Assembly: GCA_965215345.1 (NCBI GenBank)
Contig: CBDCDL010000002.1
Location: 124,001-188,000 of the forward strand
Source of the DNA: CATQHW01 sp965215345
GTDB lineage: Bacteria; Spirochaetota; Spirochaetia; SZUA-6; Bin103
Length of the DNA: 64,000 bases
Direction of reading: 5' to 3'
Below, in pieces: positions 49,881-58,655 of this stretch; the stretch's first letter is position 1; every line of letters starts with the position of its first letter. The translations under genes and the position numbers were made by a program. The notes under the pieces are model-generated. The model searched no databases, was not told where the DNA came from, and saw only the letters and a program-made list of their open reading frames with translations.

Positions 49881-52130
49881 ATGAACGCCGAAGTCCCCGC
49901 GCCCGTCAGGGAACGACTGTCCGCCGCCGGGGTCGCGGAGCGGGACATCCTGCACGCGGTCGGCTCCGACCTGAGCCTGGACGGCCGCTTCGGCGAGGAC
50001 TGGGCCGTCGCCACGGGCGACTCGCTGCACATCGTCACCGACGGCGGCATCGACAGCCTGCCGCTCGACCGCATCGGCCCGGTGCAGGTGGAGAGCCTGG
50101 TTTCGGGGGGACTGCTCACCACCGGCCGGCGCGAGCCGGATGCGGAGGATGCCGACAGGGCCGTTCCTCCGGACGACGCCGAACGGCTGCTGCTGCGCTT
50201 CAGCAACAGCCGGGCACGCCAGTTCGGCGCCTTCGCCGGCGCCGTCGCCGCGCTCCAGAAGGGCGACGAAGCCCCGGCCGCCGAGGCGCTGCGCGAGCAG
50301 ACCTGCCCCACCTGCGGCCTGCGCTATCCCGATCAGGAGCGCGCCGTCTGCCCGCGCTGCATCGACAAGCGCGGCCTGTTCGTCCGCGTGCTCGGCTACC
50401 TGCGCCCCTACCGGCGCCTGGCGGCGCTCGTCGCCGTCACCATGCTCGCCTCCACGGCGCTGAAGACCGTCACGCCGCTGCTCTCCGGCCGCGTGCTGTT
50501 CGACGACGTGCTCGCCCCGGCCGGGCGCTTCCACGGGCGCGTGCTGGAAACGGTGCTGCTGATCGTCGCCGTGTACGGCGCCGCCGTCGGCGCCCAGATG
50601 ATCTTCCAGCGGCTCAACGCGCGGGTGTCCGTGCACACGGTCTACGACCTGAAGTCGCAGATCTTCAGCGCCCTGCAGCGCCTGTCGCTCGGCTTCTTCG
50701 CGCGCAAGCAGACCGGCGGCCTGATGGTCCGGGTCAACCACGACTCGATGAACCTGAGCATGTTCTTCATCGACGGCCTGCCCTTCTTCGTGGTCAACCT
50801 GGTTCAAATCGTGGCGATGGTCGCCGTCATGGTCGCGCTGCAGCCGGGGCTGGCGCTGCTGTTGCTGCTGCCGGCGCCGGCCGTCGTCCTCATCGTCAAG
50901 CGCCTGTTCCCGAAGCTGTGGCGCCTGTTCGGCCGCCAGCACCGCTCCTTCGCGATCCTGAACGGCGTGGTCGACGACTCGCTCAGCGGCGTGCGCGTGG
51001 TCAAGGCGTTCGGCCAGGAGCAGCAGGAGATCGCGCGGTTCACGCCTGCCAACGACGAAGTGCGCGGCGCGGAGCTGCGCACGCAGCGAACGCTCGCCAC
51101 CCTGTTCCCGTCCGTCGCCTTCCTGACCCAGATCGGCGGTCTGATCGTCTGGGCGGCAGGCGGCTGGCAGGTGATCGGCGGATCCCTCACCCTGGGCGTG
51201 CTGATCACGTTCGCCACCTACGCGGCCCTGCTGTACGAGCCGATGCGCTTCATGACGATCGTGGTCGAGTTCTGGTCGATGGCCATGAACTCCGCGCACC
51301 GCATCTTCGAGGTGGTGGACGCGGTGCCGGAAGTGGCAGAGCGCAGCGACCCCGTGGCGCTGCCGCACCTGCACGGCGCGGTCGAATTGCGCGGCGTCAC
51401 CTTCGCGTACGAGCCCAACAAGCCGGTGCTGCACGAGATCGATCTGACCGTCGACGCCGGCGAGGTGCTCGGCCTGGTCGGCCACACCGGGGCCGGCAAG
51501 TCGACGCTGATCAACCTGATCACCCGGCTGTACGACACCGATTCGGGCCGGGTGCTGATCGACGGCATCGACGTGCGCGACCTGCGCATCGCCGACCTGC
51601 GCCGCCAAGTGGGCATCATCCTGCAGGATCCCTACCTGTTCGACGGGACCGTGGCGGAGAACCTCGCCTACGGCCGGCCGGACGCCACCCATGCCCGGAT
51701 CGTCGCCGCCGCCAAGGCCGCGTTCGCCCACGACTTCATCACCCGGCTCCCCGACGGCTACGACACCCGGGTCGGGCCCCGCGGCCACGGCCTGTCGGGC
51801 GGGGAGCGGCAGCGGCTGTCGATCGCCCGCGCCGTGCTGATCGATCCGCGCATCCTGATCCTGGACGAGGCCACCTCCTCGGTCGATTCCGAGACCGAGG
51901 AGATGATCCAGCTCGCCCTGGAACGGCTGATCCGGGGGCGCACCACGATCGCCATCGCTCACCGGCTGTCCACCCTGCGCATGGCGCACCGCCTGGCGGT
52001 CCTGGAAAAGGGACGGCTGGTCGAGCAAGGCACCCACGACGAGCTGGAAGCCGCAGGCGGGATCTACGCCACGCTGGTGCGCAAGCAGCGCGACGCGCTC
52101 GAAGTGATCGCCATAGGGGCGCAGCGATGA
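49881..52130 (+). CDS. ABC exporter with N-terminal domain and zinc knuckle (DUF1854-associated), copy 1
   Basis: A 749-residue half-transporter. The first 130 residues form a soluble domain ending in a zinc-ribbon-like CPTCGLRYPDQERAVCPRC. Six transmembrane helices span about 165-480. The nucleotide-binding domain has Walker A LVGHTGAGKSTLIN, Q-loop GIILQDPYLFDG, signature LSGGERQRLSIARAV, Walker B ILILDEATSSVDSE and the switch His IAIAHRLSTL. It resembles the transporter labelled cyanophycin-metabolism-associated in proteobacteria. It pairs with the second exporter across a DUF1854 gene and probably forms a heterodimer. Start ATG 49881; a TTG at 49872 lies 6 nt after TATGAT (49860-49865) and is an alternative. 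Confidence 0.92.
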   Translation: MNAEVPAPVRERLSAAGVAERDILHAVGSDLSLDGRFGEDWAVATGDSLHIVTDGGIDSLPLDRIGPVQVESLVSGGLLTTGRREPDAEDADRAVPPDDAERLLLRFSNSRARQFGAFAGAVAALQKGDEAPAAEALREQTCPTCGLRYPDQERAVCPRCIDKRGLFVRVLGYLRPYRRLAALVAVTMLASTALKTVTPLLSGRVLFDDVLAPAGRFHGRVLETVLLIVAVYGAAVGAQMIFQRLNARVSVHTVYDLKSQIFSALQRLSLGFFARKQTGGLMVRVNHDSMNLSMFFIDGLPFFVVNLVQIVAMVAVMVALQPGLALLLLLPAPAVVLIVKRLFPKLWRLFGRQHRSFAILNGVVDDSLSGVRVVKAFGQEQQEIARFTPANDEVRGAELRTQRTLATLFPSVAFLTQIGGLIVWAAGGWQVIGGSLTLGVLITFATYAALLYEPMRFMTIVVEFWSMAMNSAHRIFEVVDAVPEVAERSDPVALPHLHGAVELRGVTFAYEPNKPVLHEIDLTVDAGEVLGLVGHTGAGKSTLINLITRLYDTDSGRVLIDGIDVRDLRIADLRRQVGIILQDPYLFDGTVAENLAYGRPDATHARIVAAAKAAFAHDFITRLPDGYDTRVGPRGHGLSGGERQRLSIARAVLIDPRILILDEATSSVDSETEEMIQLALERLIRGRTTIAIAHRLSTLRMAHRLAVLEKGRLVEQGTHDELEAAGGIYATLVRKQRDALEVIAIGAQR

Positions 52131-52684
52131 GCGACCGCCGCAACGGCGACGACAAGACGGAGGCAGCCGCCGAGAAGCGCCGCCGGTCCCACCGGACGCG
52201 CATGCTGAACCCCGCAGACCTGGAGTTCGATCGCACCTCCGGCGGCTTCGTCACGCTGACCGTGCGCGGCGAAGAGCCCGAGCGCTACGAGCGGATCAAC
52301 GCCTTCCGCAGCTTTCCCCTGAGCGCCTCCGACCAGTACATCTCGCTGCGCGACCGCGAAGGAGACGAAATCGGCATCATCGAGTCGATCGAGGACCTCG
52401 CGCCCGCGCAGGCGGCGCTCCTCCGCGACGAGCTCGACCGCCGCTACTTCACGCCGCTGATCGAACGGGTCGAGTCGCTCAAGGAGGAGTTCGGCTACTC
52501 CTACTGGACCGTCGACACCGGCGCCGGCCGGCGGCGCTTCACGGTGCAGAGCGGCAAGAACAACGTCACCATGGTGGGCTCAGGGCGGCTGGTGATCGTC
52601 GACGTCGACGGCAACCGCTTCGAGGTGCCCGACTACACCCGCCTGGACCGCTCGGTGCTGCGCACGCTGGAAGGGCTCCTGTGA
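52127..52684 (+). CDS. DUF1854 family protein
   Basis: A 185-residue protein. After a charged N-terminus, the DUF1854 core runs LEFDRTSGGFVTLTVRGEEP, INAFRSFPLSASDQYISLRD, EIGIIESIEDLAPAQAALLR, RRYFTPLIERVESLKEEFGY, SYWTVDTGAGRRRFTVQSG and VIVDVDGNRFEVPDYTRLDR. The function is unknown; the domain is regularly encoded next to the ABC exporter type found on both sides here. It is linked to both by 4-nt overlaps (ATGA and GTGA), implying a fixed stoichiometric partner, perhaps a cytoplasmic regulator. Confidence 0.88.
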   Translation: MSDRRNGDDKTEAAAEKRRRSHRTRMLNPADLEFDRTSGGFVTLTVRGEEPERYERINAFRSFPLSASDQYISLRDREGDEIGIIESIEDLAPAQAALLRDELDRRYFTPLIERVESLKEEFGYSYWTVDTGAGRRRFTVQSGKNNVTMVGSGRLVIVDVDGNRFEVPDYTRLDRSVLRTLEGLL

Positions 52685-54903
52685 GGCTGCGCTTCGACCT
52701 GCCGGCCGACGTTGCCGGCGAGGTTGCCGAGGTCCTGGCGGGCGAGGAGGTCCGCTACGCGGTGCCGGCCGACCTGACCGCGGACTCCCGGTACGGCGAC
52801 GGCTGGACCGTGGTCGGCGCCACGCGGATCGCCGTGCGGCCGGCAGGCGCTTCCGGCTGGCGGACGGTCTCGTTCGCCGACGTGGAGCGATTCCAGGCCG
52901 ACACCATGGTCGGCTGCGGTCGCCTGATCGCCGAGCCGGCGGCCGCCGGCGGGCACGGCGGCAACGGGGCGCGCACGCTGGCGCGCTACTCGATGCGCCA
53001 CGCACCGCGCTACGCGACCGTCGCGCGCGCTCTCAACCAGTTGATCGAAGGCAAGGAGCCGCGCTACCGCGACGCGCCGGACGAGGGGGTCTGCCCCACC
53101 TGCGGCCGGCGCCGGGAGGCAGGCACCCGCGTCTGCCGGGCGTGCACGAACAGGGCGGCCATGGTGCGCCGGCTGTGGGAGGTCGCGCGGCGGCAACTCC
53201 GCTGGGTCATCGCGGCGATGACGCTGTTCGCCGGCCACACGCTGCTGACGCTCCTGCCGCCGGAGCTCACCCGTATCCTCATCGACGACTACCTGACGCC
53301 ACGCCGCGCCGAACCGGGCGCCGTACTGGCGCTCATCGGCGCGCTGGCCCTGGCGTACGGCGGCAACGCGTTGCTGGCCTCCCTCAGCCGCCGGGCGACC
53401 GCGCAGGTCGCCACCGGCCTGTCCGGCGACCTGCGGCGCATGGTGTTCACGCACGTGCAGAAGCTGTCGCTGGCCTATCTGAGCACGCGCGACGCCGGCG
53501 ACATCCTCAACCGGGTCAACAGGGACACCCGAAAGATCCAGACGTTCATCAACTTCTGGCTCACCGACAGCCTCGCTCAGGTGCTCACTCTGATCGGCGT
53601 GGCCGTGATCCTCTTCCTGCGCGAGTGGCGCCTGGCGGTGCTGGTGCTGGTCCCGGTGCCGGTGGTGGTCGTGCTGACGCACAGCGTGTGGCAGCACGTG
53701 CGGACGCTGTTTCGCCGTGAGCACCGGATGCTCGACAAGGTCGACACGCTGCTGCAGGACATCCTGGCCGGCATCCGCGTGGTCAAGGCGTTCGGCCGCG
53801 AGCGGTCGGAGGTCGGCCGCTTCCGGCAGCGTTCGGCCGAGCTGCGCGACGTCACGCTGCGCAACGAGCGGACCTGGGCCGTCCTGACGCCGACCTGGAC
53901 CTTCGTCATGCGCTTCGGGGAGTTCCTGGTCTTCCTGGCCGGCGGCTACCTGGTCCTGGGGGCGGAGATGAAGGTGGGCGAGCTGGTGCAGTTCGTCCAG
54001 TACGCGATGATCATCTACGGGCCACTGGCCATGATCGCCGGCCTCCCCCGGCGGTTCGCCGAGTCGATGAGCGCCGCCGAGCGCGTGTTCGAGATCATCG
54101 ACGAGTCGCCCGAGGTTGCCGACTCGGACAGCTCCAGGCGCCTGTCGATCGACGGAACGGTCCGGTTCGAGGGGGTGGTGTTCGGCTACCAGAGTCACGA
54201 ACCGGTGCTGGAGGACGTTTCCCTGCGGGTGGAGCCGGGCGAGATGATCGGCATCGTCGGCCACTCCGGCGCCGGCAAGACCACCCTCATCAACCTGTTG
54301 ATGCGGCTGTACGACCCCGACGAGGGACGGATCACGATCGACGGCGCCGACCTGCGCGACATCGAGCAGCGCGACCTGCACCGCCAGATCGGCGTGGTCC
54401 TGCAGGAGACCTTCCTGTTCGCCGGCACGATCGTGGATAACATCGCCTACGCCAAGCCGGACGCGACCCGCCGGCAGATCATCGACGCCGCCAAGGTCGC
54501 CGGCGCCCACGACTTCATCTGCGCTTTCGCGGACGGCTACGACACCCTGGTGGGCGAGCGCGGGCAGCGCCTCTCCGGCGGCGAGCGCCAGCGGGTCGCG
54601 ATCGCGCGCGCCATCCTGCACGACCCCCGCATCCTGATCCTGGACGAGGCGACCGCGGCGGTCGACAGCGAGACCGAAGAGATGATCCAGGAAGGCCTGT
54701 TCGCCCTGATGCGCGGCCGCACCACCTTCGCGATCGCCCACCGGCTGGCCACCCTGCGCAACGCCGACCGCCTGGTGGTGCTGGACAAGGGCCGGATCGC
54801 CGAGGTTGGCACCCACGCCGAGCTGATGGCCGCCGGCGGCATCTACCACGGCCTGGTGCAGTCGCAGCGCCGCATGAACCGCTCGCAGACCCTCACCGGA
54901 TGA
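52681..54903 (+). CDS. ABC exporter with N-terminal domain and zinc knuckle (DUF1854-associated), copy 2
   Basis: A 740-residue half-transporter paralogous to the previous one. It has a soluble N-terminal domain, then a zinc knuckle (CPTCGRRREAGTRVCRAC), six transmembrane helices and an ATPase domain with Walker A IVGHSGAGKTTLIN, Q-loop GVVLQETFLFAG, signature LSGGERQRVAIARAI, Walker B ILILDEATAAVDSE and switch His FAIAHRLATL. All catalytic residues, including the Glu after Walker B, are present in both copies, so both sites may be active. GTG start overlapping DUF1854; the stop overlaps the first HAD gene (ATGA). Confidence 0.92.
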   Translation: MRLRFDLPADVAGEVAEVLAGEEVRYAVPADLTADSRYGDGWTVVGATRIAVRPAGASGWRTVSFADVERFQADTMVGCGRLIAEPAAAGGHGGNGARTLARYSMRHAPRYATVARALNQLIEGKEPRYRDAPDEGVCPTCGRRREAGTRVCRACTNRAAMVRRLWEVARRQLRWVIAAMTLFAGHTLLTLLPPELTRILIDDYLTPRRAEPGAVLALIGALALAYGGNALLASLSRRATAQVATGLSGDLRRMVFTHVQKLSLAYLSTRDAGDILNRVNRDTRKIQTFINFWLTDSLAQVLTLIGVAVILFLREWRLAVLVLVPVPVVVVLTHSVWQHVRTLFRREHRMLDKVDTLLQDILAGIRVVKAFGRERSEVGRFRQRSAELRDVTLRNERTWAVLTPTWTFVMRFGEFLVFLAGGYLVLGAEMKVGELVQFVQYAMIIYGPLAMIAGLPRRFAESMSAAERVFEIIDESPEVADSDSSRRLSIDGTVRFEGVVFGYQSHEPVLEDVSLRVEPGEMIGIVGHSGAGKTTLINLLMRLYDPDEGRITIDGADLRDIEQRDLHRQIGVVLQETFLFAGTIVDNIAYAKPDATRRQIIDAAKVAGAHDFICAFADGYDTLVGERGQRLSGGERQRVAIARAILHDPRILILDEATAAVDSETEEMIQEGLFALMRGRTTFAIAHRLATLRNADRLVVLDKGRIAEVGTHAELMAAGGIYHGLVQSQRRMNRSQTLTG

Positions 54904-55760
54904 GCGCGGACCCGCGGCAGACGCTGTACGTTTCCGATCTGGACGGCACGCTGCTCCGCAGCGACGGGTCGCTGTCGGCGTACTCCGTCCGGACGCTGAA
55001 CCGCCTGATCCGGGAAGGCATGCACTTCACGGTGGCGAGCGCTCGAGGCTGCGGTCCTATCCGCAACGCACTGGGAGATCTGCGGCTACGGCTGCCGGTC
55101 ATCGCCCTTGATGGCGCGTACGTCTCCGATCTGGCGATCGGCCGTCACCTCGCCGTCCACGCGTTGGCTCCCGGAACCGCGCACGACTTGTGGACCGTGT
55201 TCGACCGACACGGATACAGCCCGTTCCTGTTCACGACCGACGGGAGTTCCGACCGCTTCTACTACACCGCCGACAGCCTCCGAAACGACGGCATGCGGCG
55301 GTTTCATCGGAAACGAGAGGCTCGCCAGGACCCTCGCCTGCATCGCATCGATGACCTGCGCGAGGGTCTGGCCGATCAGGTGGTGCGCTTCACCCTCATC
55401 GACTCCCTGCCGCGGATTCAGGATCTTGAGCGAGAGATCCGGCGACGCCAGGGCGATGCCGTGCAACTCCACACCCACGAGCACTACGGGGAGCTCTGGC
55501 ACCACCTGACCGTTCAGGATGCGCTCGCCACCAAGGACCGGGGCGCAGCGGCGCTGAAGCGACTGCTGGATCTCGCGCACTGTCGCCTCGTGGCGTTCGG
55601 CGACGAGGTCAACGACACCGGCTTGTTCCGCATGGCCGACGAAGCGTACGCGGTGACCGGCGCCGCTCCCGAACTGGCCGAGCATGCCACCGCCATCATC
55701 GGCTCCAACGACGACGATGTCGTCGCGAGATGGCTCGCACATCGATGGCACACGGACTGA
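54900..55760 (+). CDS. HAD-superfamily (Cof-type) phosphatase, copy 1
   Basis: A 286-residue HAD hydrolase. Motif I is YVSDLDGTLLRSDGSLS (nucleophile and general acid Asp), motif II FTVASARGCGP, motif III Lys in ALATKDRGAAALKRLL and motif IV VAFGDEVNDTGLF. The cap domain in the middle is the type IIB found in Cof-like phosphatases of sugar phosphates and cofactors. It overlaps the ABC exporter stop by 4 nt and shares a stop/start base with copy 2 (TGATG). It ends with the conserved IIGSNDDDVVARWLAHRWH seen in all three copies. Confidence 0.9.
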   Translation: MSADPRQTLYVSDLDGTLLRSDGSLSAYSVRTLNRLIREGMHFTVASARGCGPIRNALGDLRLRLPVIALDGAYVSDLAIGRHLAVHALAPGTAHDLWTVFDRHGYSPFLFTTDGSSDRFYYTADSLRNDGMRRFHRKREARQDPRLHRIDDLREGLADQVVRFTLIDSLPRIQDLEREIRRRQGDAVQLHTHEHYGELWHHLTVQDALATKDRGAAALKRLLDLAHCRLVAFGDEVNDTGLFRMADEAYAVTGAAPELAEHATAIIGSNDDDVVARWLAHRWHTD

Positions 55761-56635
55761 TGACAGAGGACCCTCGTCAGGCGCTCTACATCTCGGACCT
55801 GGACGGCACGCTGCTGCGGAGCGACGGATCGCTCTCGCCATACAGCCTCCGTACGCTCGCCCGCCTGATCCACAAGGGCATGCTCTTCACGGTGGCGAGC
55901 GCTCGAGGCTGCAACCTGATTCGAGCCGCGATCGGCGACCTGCCGCTGCGGCTGCCGGTCATCGACCAGAACGGCGCATGCGTGTCGGAGCTCGCTTCAA
56001 GGCGCCATTTGGCTGTCCACGCGATCGACCCGTCGGTCGCCCGCGACCTGTGGTCACTGCTGCACGACGCCGCCTGCAGCCCTTTCCTGATGACCTTCGA
56101 CGGTGCCGCCGATCGCGTGTACTACAACGAGACGATCCTGCGCAACGACGGCATGCGGCGTTTCCTGGAGAACCGGGAACGCATCCGGGATCCACGCCTG
56201 CGCAAGCTCAGGGACCTGCGCGACGGCCTCGATGACGAGGTGGTGTGCCTTACCTTGATCGACACCCCGCTGAGAATGCGGGAAGTGGAACGCGCGGTTC
56301 GAGCACGCCACGGCGGTTCGGTCCAGACCCACCGCTACGAACCGTTCAACGAGGGGCTCGATTCGCGCTGGCACATGCTCACCATCCACGGCTACCGCGC
56401 CACCAAGGACCAGGGTGTAGCCACTCTGAGGCGGCTGTTGAACATCGAGAAATGCCGCGTCGTGGTATTCGGGGACCAGGTCAACGACATCGGCATGTTC
56501 CGCACGGCCGACGAAGCCTACGCGGTAGCGGGCGCCGTTCCCGAGCTCGTCGACCACGCCACGGCCATGATCGGCTCCAACGACGACGACGCCGTGGCGC
56601 GCTGGCTCGCACATCGGTGGGAAACGGGCCGATGA
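55760..56635 (+). CDS. HAD-superfamily (Cof-type) phosphatase, copy 2
   Basis: A 291-residue paralogue of copy 1, clearly the product of tandem duplication: YISDLDGTLLRSDGSLSPYS, FTVASARGCNLIRAAIGDLP, ATKDQGVATLRRLLN, VVVFGDQVNDIGMF and IGSNDDDAVARWLAHRW. All catalytic residues are kept. Differences concentrate in the cap domain, which sets substrate choice. The ATG at 55760 was preferred to 55730 because it overlaps the previous stop by one base and aligns with copy 1. Confidence 0.9.
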   Translation: MTEDPRQALYISDLDGTLLRSDGSLSPYSLRTLARLIHKGMLFTVASARGCNLIRAAIGDLPLRLPVIDQNGACVSELASRRHLAVHAIDPSVARDLWSLLHDAACSPFLMTFDGAADRVYYNETILRNDGMRRFLENRERIRDPRLRKLRDLRDGLDDEVVCLTLIDTPLRMREVERAVRARHGGSVQTHRYEPFNEGLDSRWHMLTIHGYRATKDQGVATLRRLLNIEKCRVVVFGDQVNDIGMFRTADEAYAVAGAVPELVDHATAMIGSNDDDAVARWLAHRWETGR

Positions 56636-56657
56636 GCAACGGGGAGGAGATCTCCGA

Positions 56658-57344
56658 ATGAGCATGACCCCGCTTGCGGTCTCGGTTCAGACCGTCCGGC
56701 GGTTCATCCTCGGCTGCCAGGGACTCTGGCCCGGACGGCGGTCGGCCGGCCGTCCCGGTGCCCGTAGGGCTCTGCACCAGTCAGGCCTGGTCCAAATCGA
56801 CCCGTTGAATGTGGTCGGCCGGAGCCACGATCTCGCGCTGCACGCCCGTGTGTGGGACTATCGCCCCGAGCATCTCGACCACCTGCTTTACACGAGCCGC
56901 GAGTTCTTCGACTACGGCGGGACGCTGTACGTGCTGCCCATGGGCGAGCTCCCTTATTGGCGGGTCCATATGGCGCGCCGTGCGGCCGAGGAGAAGTCGC
57001 GCGCGTTCGCGGCAGAACATGAGCAGCTTCTGGAGGCGCTCCGCGAGGACGTCTCGTCACGAGGGCCGGTAGCAAACCGGGACTATGCCGGGCGCGGACG
57101 TCGGGGGACGTTCCGCTCGGACAAGGATACGGCCCGCGCCCTCCGACATCTCTGGTTGACCGGTGAGCTGATGACACACGGGCGCCGGGGATTCGAGCGG
57201 CTCTACGCCTTGCGCCGTGACGTCGCACCGGTCGAGGTGCAGCACGCGGCGACGGCAGACGAGGCCGACGACTTCTTCGCCCGCAAAGCGCTCGCGCTGC
57301 TGGGCCTGGCAACAGCCCGCGACTCCTGCGCAACGACGGCATGA
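56658..57344 (+). pseudogene. Truncated winged-helix DNA-binding protein (YcaQ/DUF1006-like)
   Basis: An open frame of 228 codons with the N-terminal half of the YcaQ-like winged-helix family (relatives act in DNA crosslink repair): LVQIDPLNVVGRSHDLALHA, LYTSREFFDYGGTLYVLPMG, then TFRSDKDTARALRHLWLTGELMTHGR in pieces and the phrase ARKALALLGLATAR. Full proteins are about 400 residues. The homology ends abruptly at about 57323 where sequence matching the HAD genes begins, and the frame stops shortly after. A GGGGAGGAG ribosome binding site precedes the ATG. The truncated product may still be made. Confidence 0.7.
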
Positions 57345-57812
57345 GACGGTTCCTGCACGACCGGCAGCGGGTGCGGCGATCCACGGCTGGCACCGCTCGA
57401 CCATCTCGCCGACGGCTTGGAGGACCAAGTCGTATGCCTGACCACCATCGACACGCCGACTCGGGTCCGGCACCTGGAGCAGGAGATGCGCCGGCGCCAC
57501 GGCGGATCGATCGATCTGCACTTCCACAAGGAGTTCGATCCCCACTGGTACATTCTTGCGGTACATGACGCTCGCGCTACCAAGGATCAGGGCGTAGACA
57601 GCATCAAGCGTGTACAGGACCTCGCGGACTGCCGCGTGGTGGTGTTCGGGGACCAAGTCAACGACATCGACATGTTCCGCATGGCCGACGAAGCGTATGC
57701 CGTGGCCGGCGCCGTTCCCGATCTCGCCGAGCACGCCACCGCAATGATCGGCTCCAACGACGACGACGCAGTCGCGCGATGGCTCGCACATCGGTGGCAC
57801 ACGGGTGAATGA
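57324..57812 (+). pseudogene. 5'-truncated, frameshifted HAD phosphatase, copy 3
   Basis: From TCCTGCGCAACGACGGCATG (57324) onward the DNA aligns with the HAD copy 2 gene from its cap domain. The first part reads LRNDGMRRFLHDRQRVR, then a single extra G near 57375 shifts the frame, after which DPRLAPLDHLADGLEDQVVC and the whole C-terminal half follow, ending FGDQVNDIDMF ... IGSNDDDAVARWLAHRWHTG. Motifs I and II are missing, so it cannot be a working phosphatase. An in-frame fragment of about 130 codons (57417-57812) could still be translated. Confidence 0.85.
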
Positions 57813-57843
57813 ATAGCGCGAATGACCGACGCGACGCCCCGCC

Positions 57844-58480
57844 CTAAATTCCCAATACCGTGATCGTGCGGCCGGCCACCGCTTCCTCGCGGCGGAAGAT
57901 CTTCGCCTCCCAGCTCCTATCCGGGCTGCGATCGAAGACCACCAAGTGCCCCTCTTGCGCCGCACAGCGGTCCATGTAGCCCGCCGTCTGCTCCAGACCC
58001 TCACGGATGGTCCGTTCCAGACCCTCGTGCAGCACCTTGCACTCGATCACGAACCTGCCTGCGGCATGTGGCGGCGCCCCGGCTCCCTGCGGCCAGGTGA
58101 TCAGCAGATCGGTGCGTCCCCGCCCCAGGCCGTACTCCCGCTCGACGTGTCGTACAGGAACCCATCGCCCAACAGGCGTGCGCGGGAGGCCAATCTGCCC
58201 AGAATGATGCGCGCATGGCGGGGCCCACGTCTTCGCGTACCGCCTGGGCGGCCTCCACGTTCACGTACACGCACCGGAAATCGCCTTCGGCGCCGCTGTT
58301 GAGCAGGTCACGCAGCGCCAGGAGGGCGGAGCTCTTCCCGGTCTGCCGGGGCGCATGGAGTGCGAAATAGCGCATGTCCCGTATCAGCTCGAGGATCTCG
58401 TCGAGGTTCAGCCGTTCCAGCGGCGGGATGCAGTAATGGCGGTCGGCGATGACCGGGCCTTCGGTGTTGAACTTGCGCAT
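57844..58480 (-). pseudogene. Decayed AAA-ATPase/PD-(D/E)XK-type protein
   Basis: From the ATG at 58480 the frame begins MRKFNTEGPVIADRHYCIPP, with LNLDEILELIRDMRYFALHA and the Walker A APRQTGKSSALLALRDLL, typical of the AAA-like proteins common in environmental spirochaete genomes. After about 95 residues the match breaks off. A second frame then gives the C-terminal nuclease-like half: VEREYGLGRGRTDLLITWPQ, RFVIECKVLHEGLERTIREG, LEQTAGYMDRCAAQEGHLVV and FRREEAVAGRTITVLGI. The middle of the gene, with Walker B and the rest of the ATPase core, has been deleted and the two halves are in different frames. Confidence 0.75.
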
Positions 58481-58496
58481 GGTCCCGGTGTGATCC

Positions 58497-58556
58497 TCAC
58501 ATGCTCCGCACACCGCTCAGCAACGGCACCTGCCCTTCGGTGTCGAAGAACCGCAT
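58497..58556 (-). other. Duplicated N-terminal leader of the AAA-like gene
   Basis: A 19-codon ORF starts MRFFDTEGQV, closely matching the MRKFNTEGPV start of the decayed AAA-like gene 76 bp downstream, and then stops. It looks like the remnant of a second copy. Confidence 0.5.
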
Positions 58557-58655
58557 GGCGATTACCATGGCACACGACGGCGCGCCGTGGCGCGGTGGCC
58601 GGAGATGCACTGCCGCTGGTAGGCTCGCGCCATCCGACCCGCCGGGGAGTCGCAT

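Noticed and set aside
49881..54903. Possible cyanophycin biosynthesis cluster
   Set aside because: The ABC/DUF1854 type is associated with it elsewhere, but no cyanophycin synthetase or cyanophycinase is in the window.
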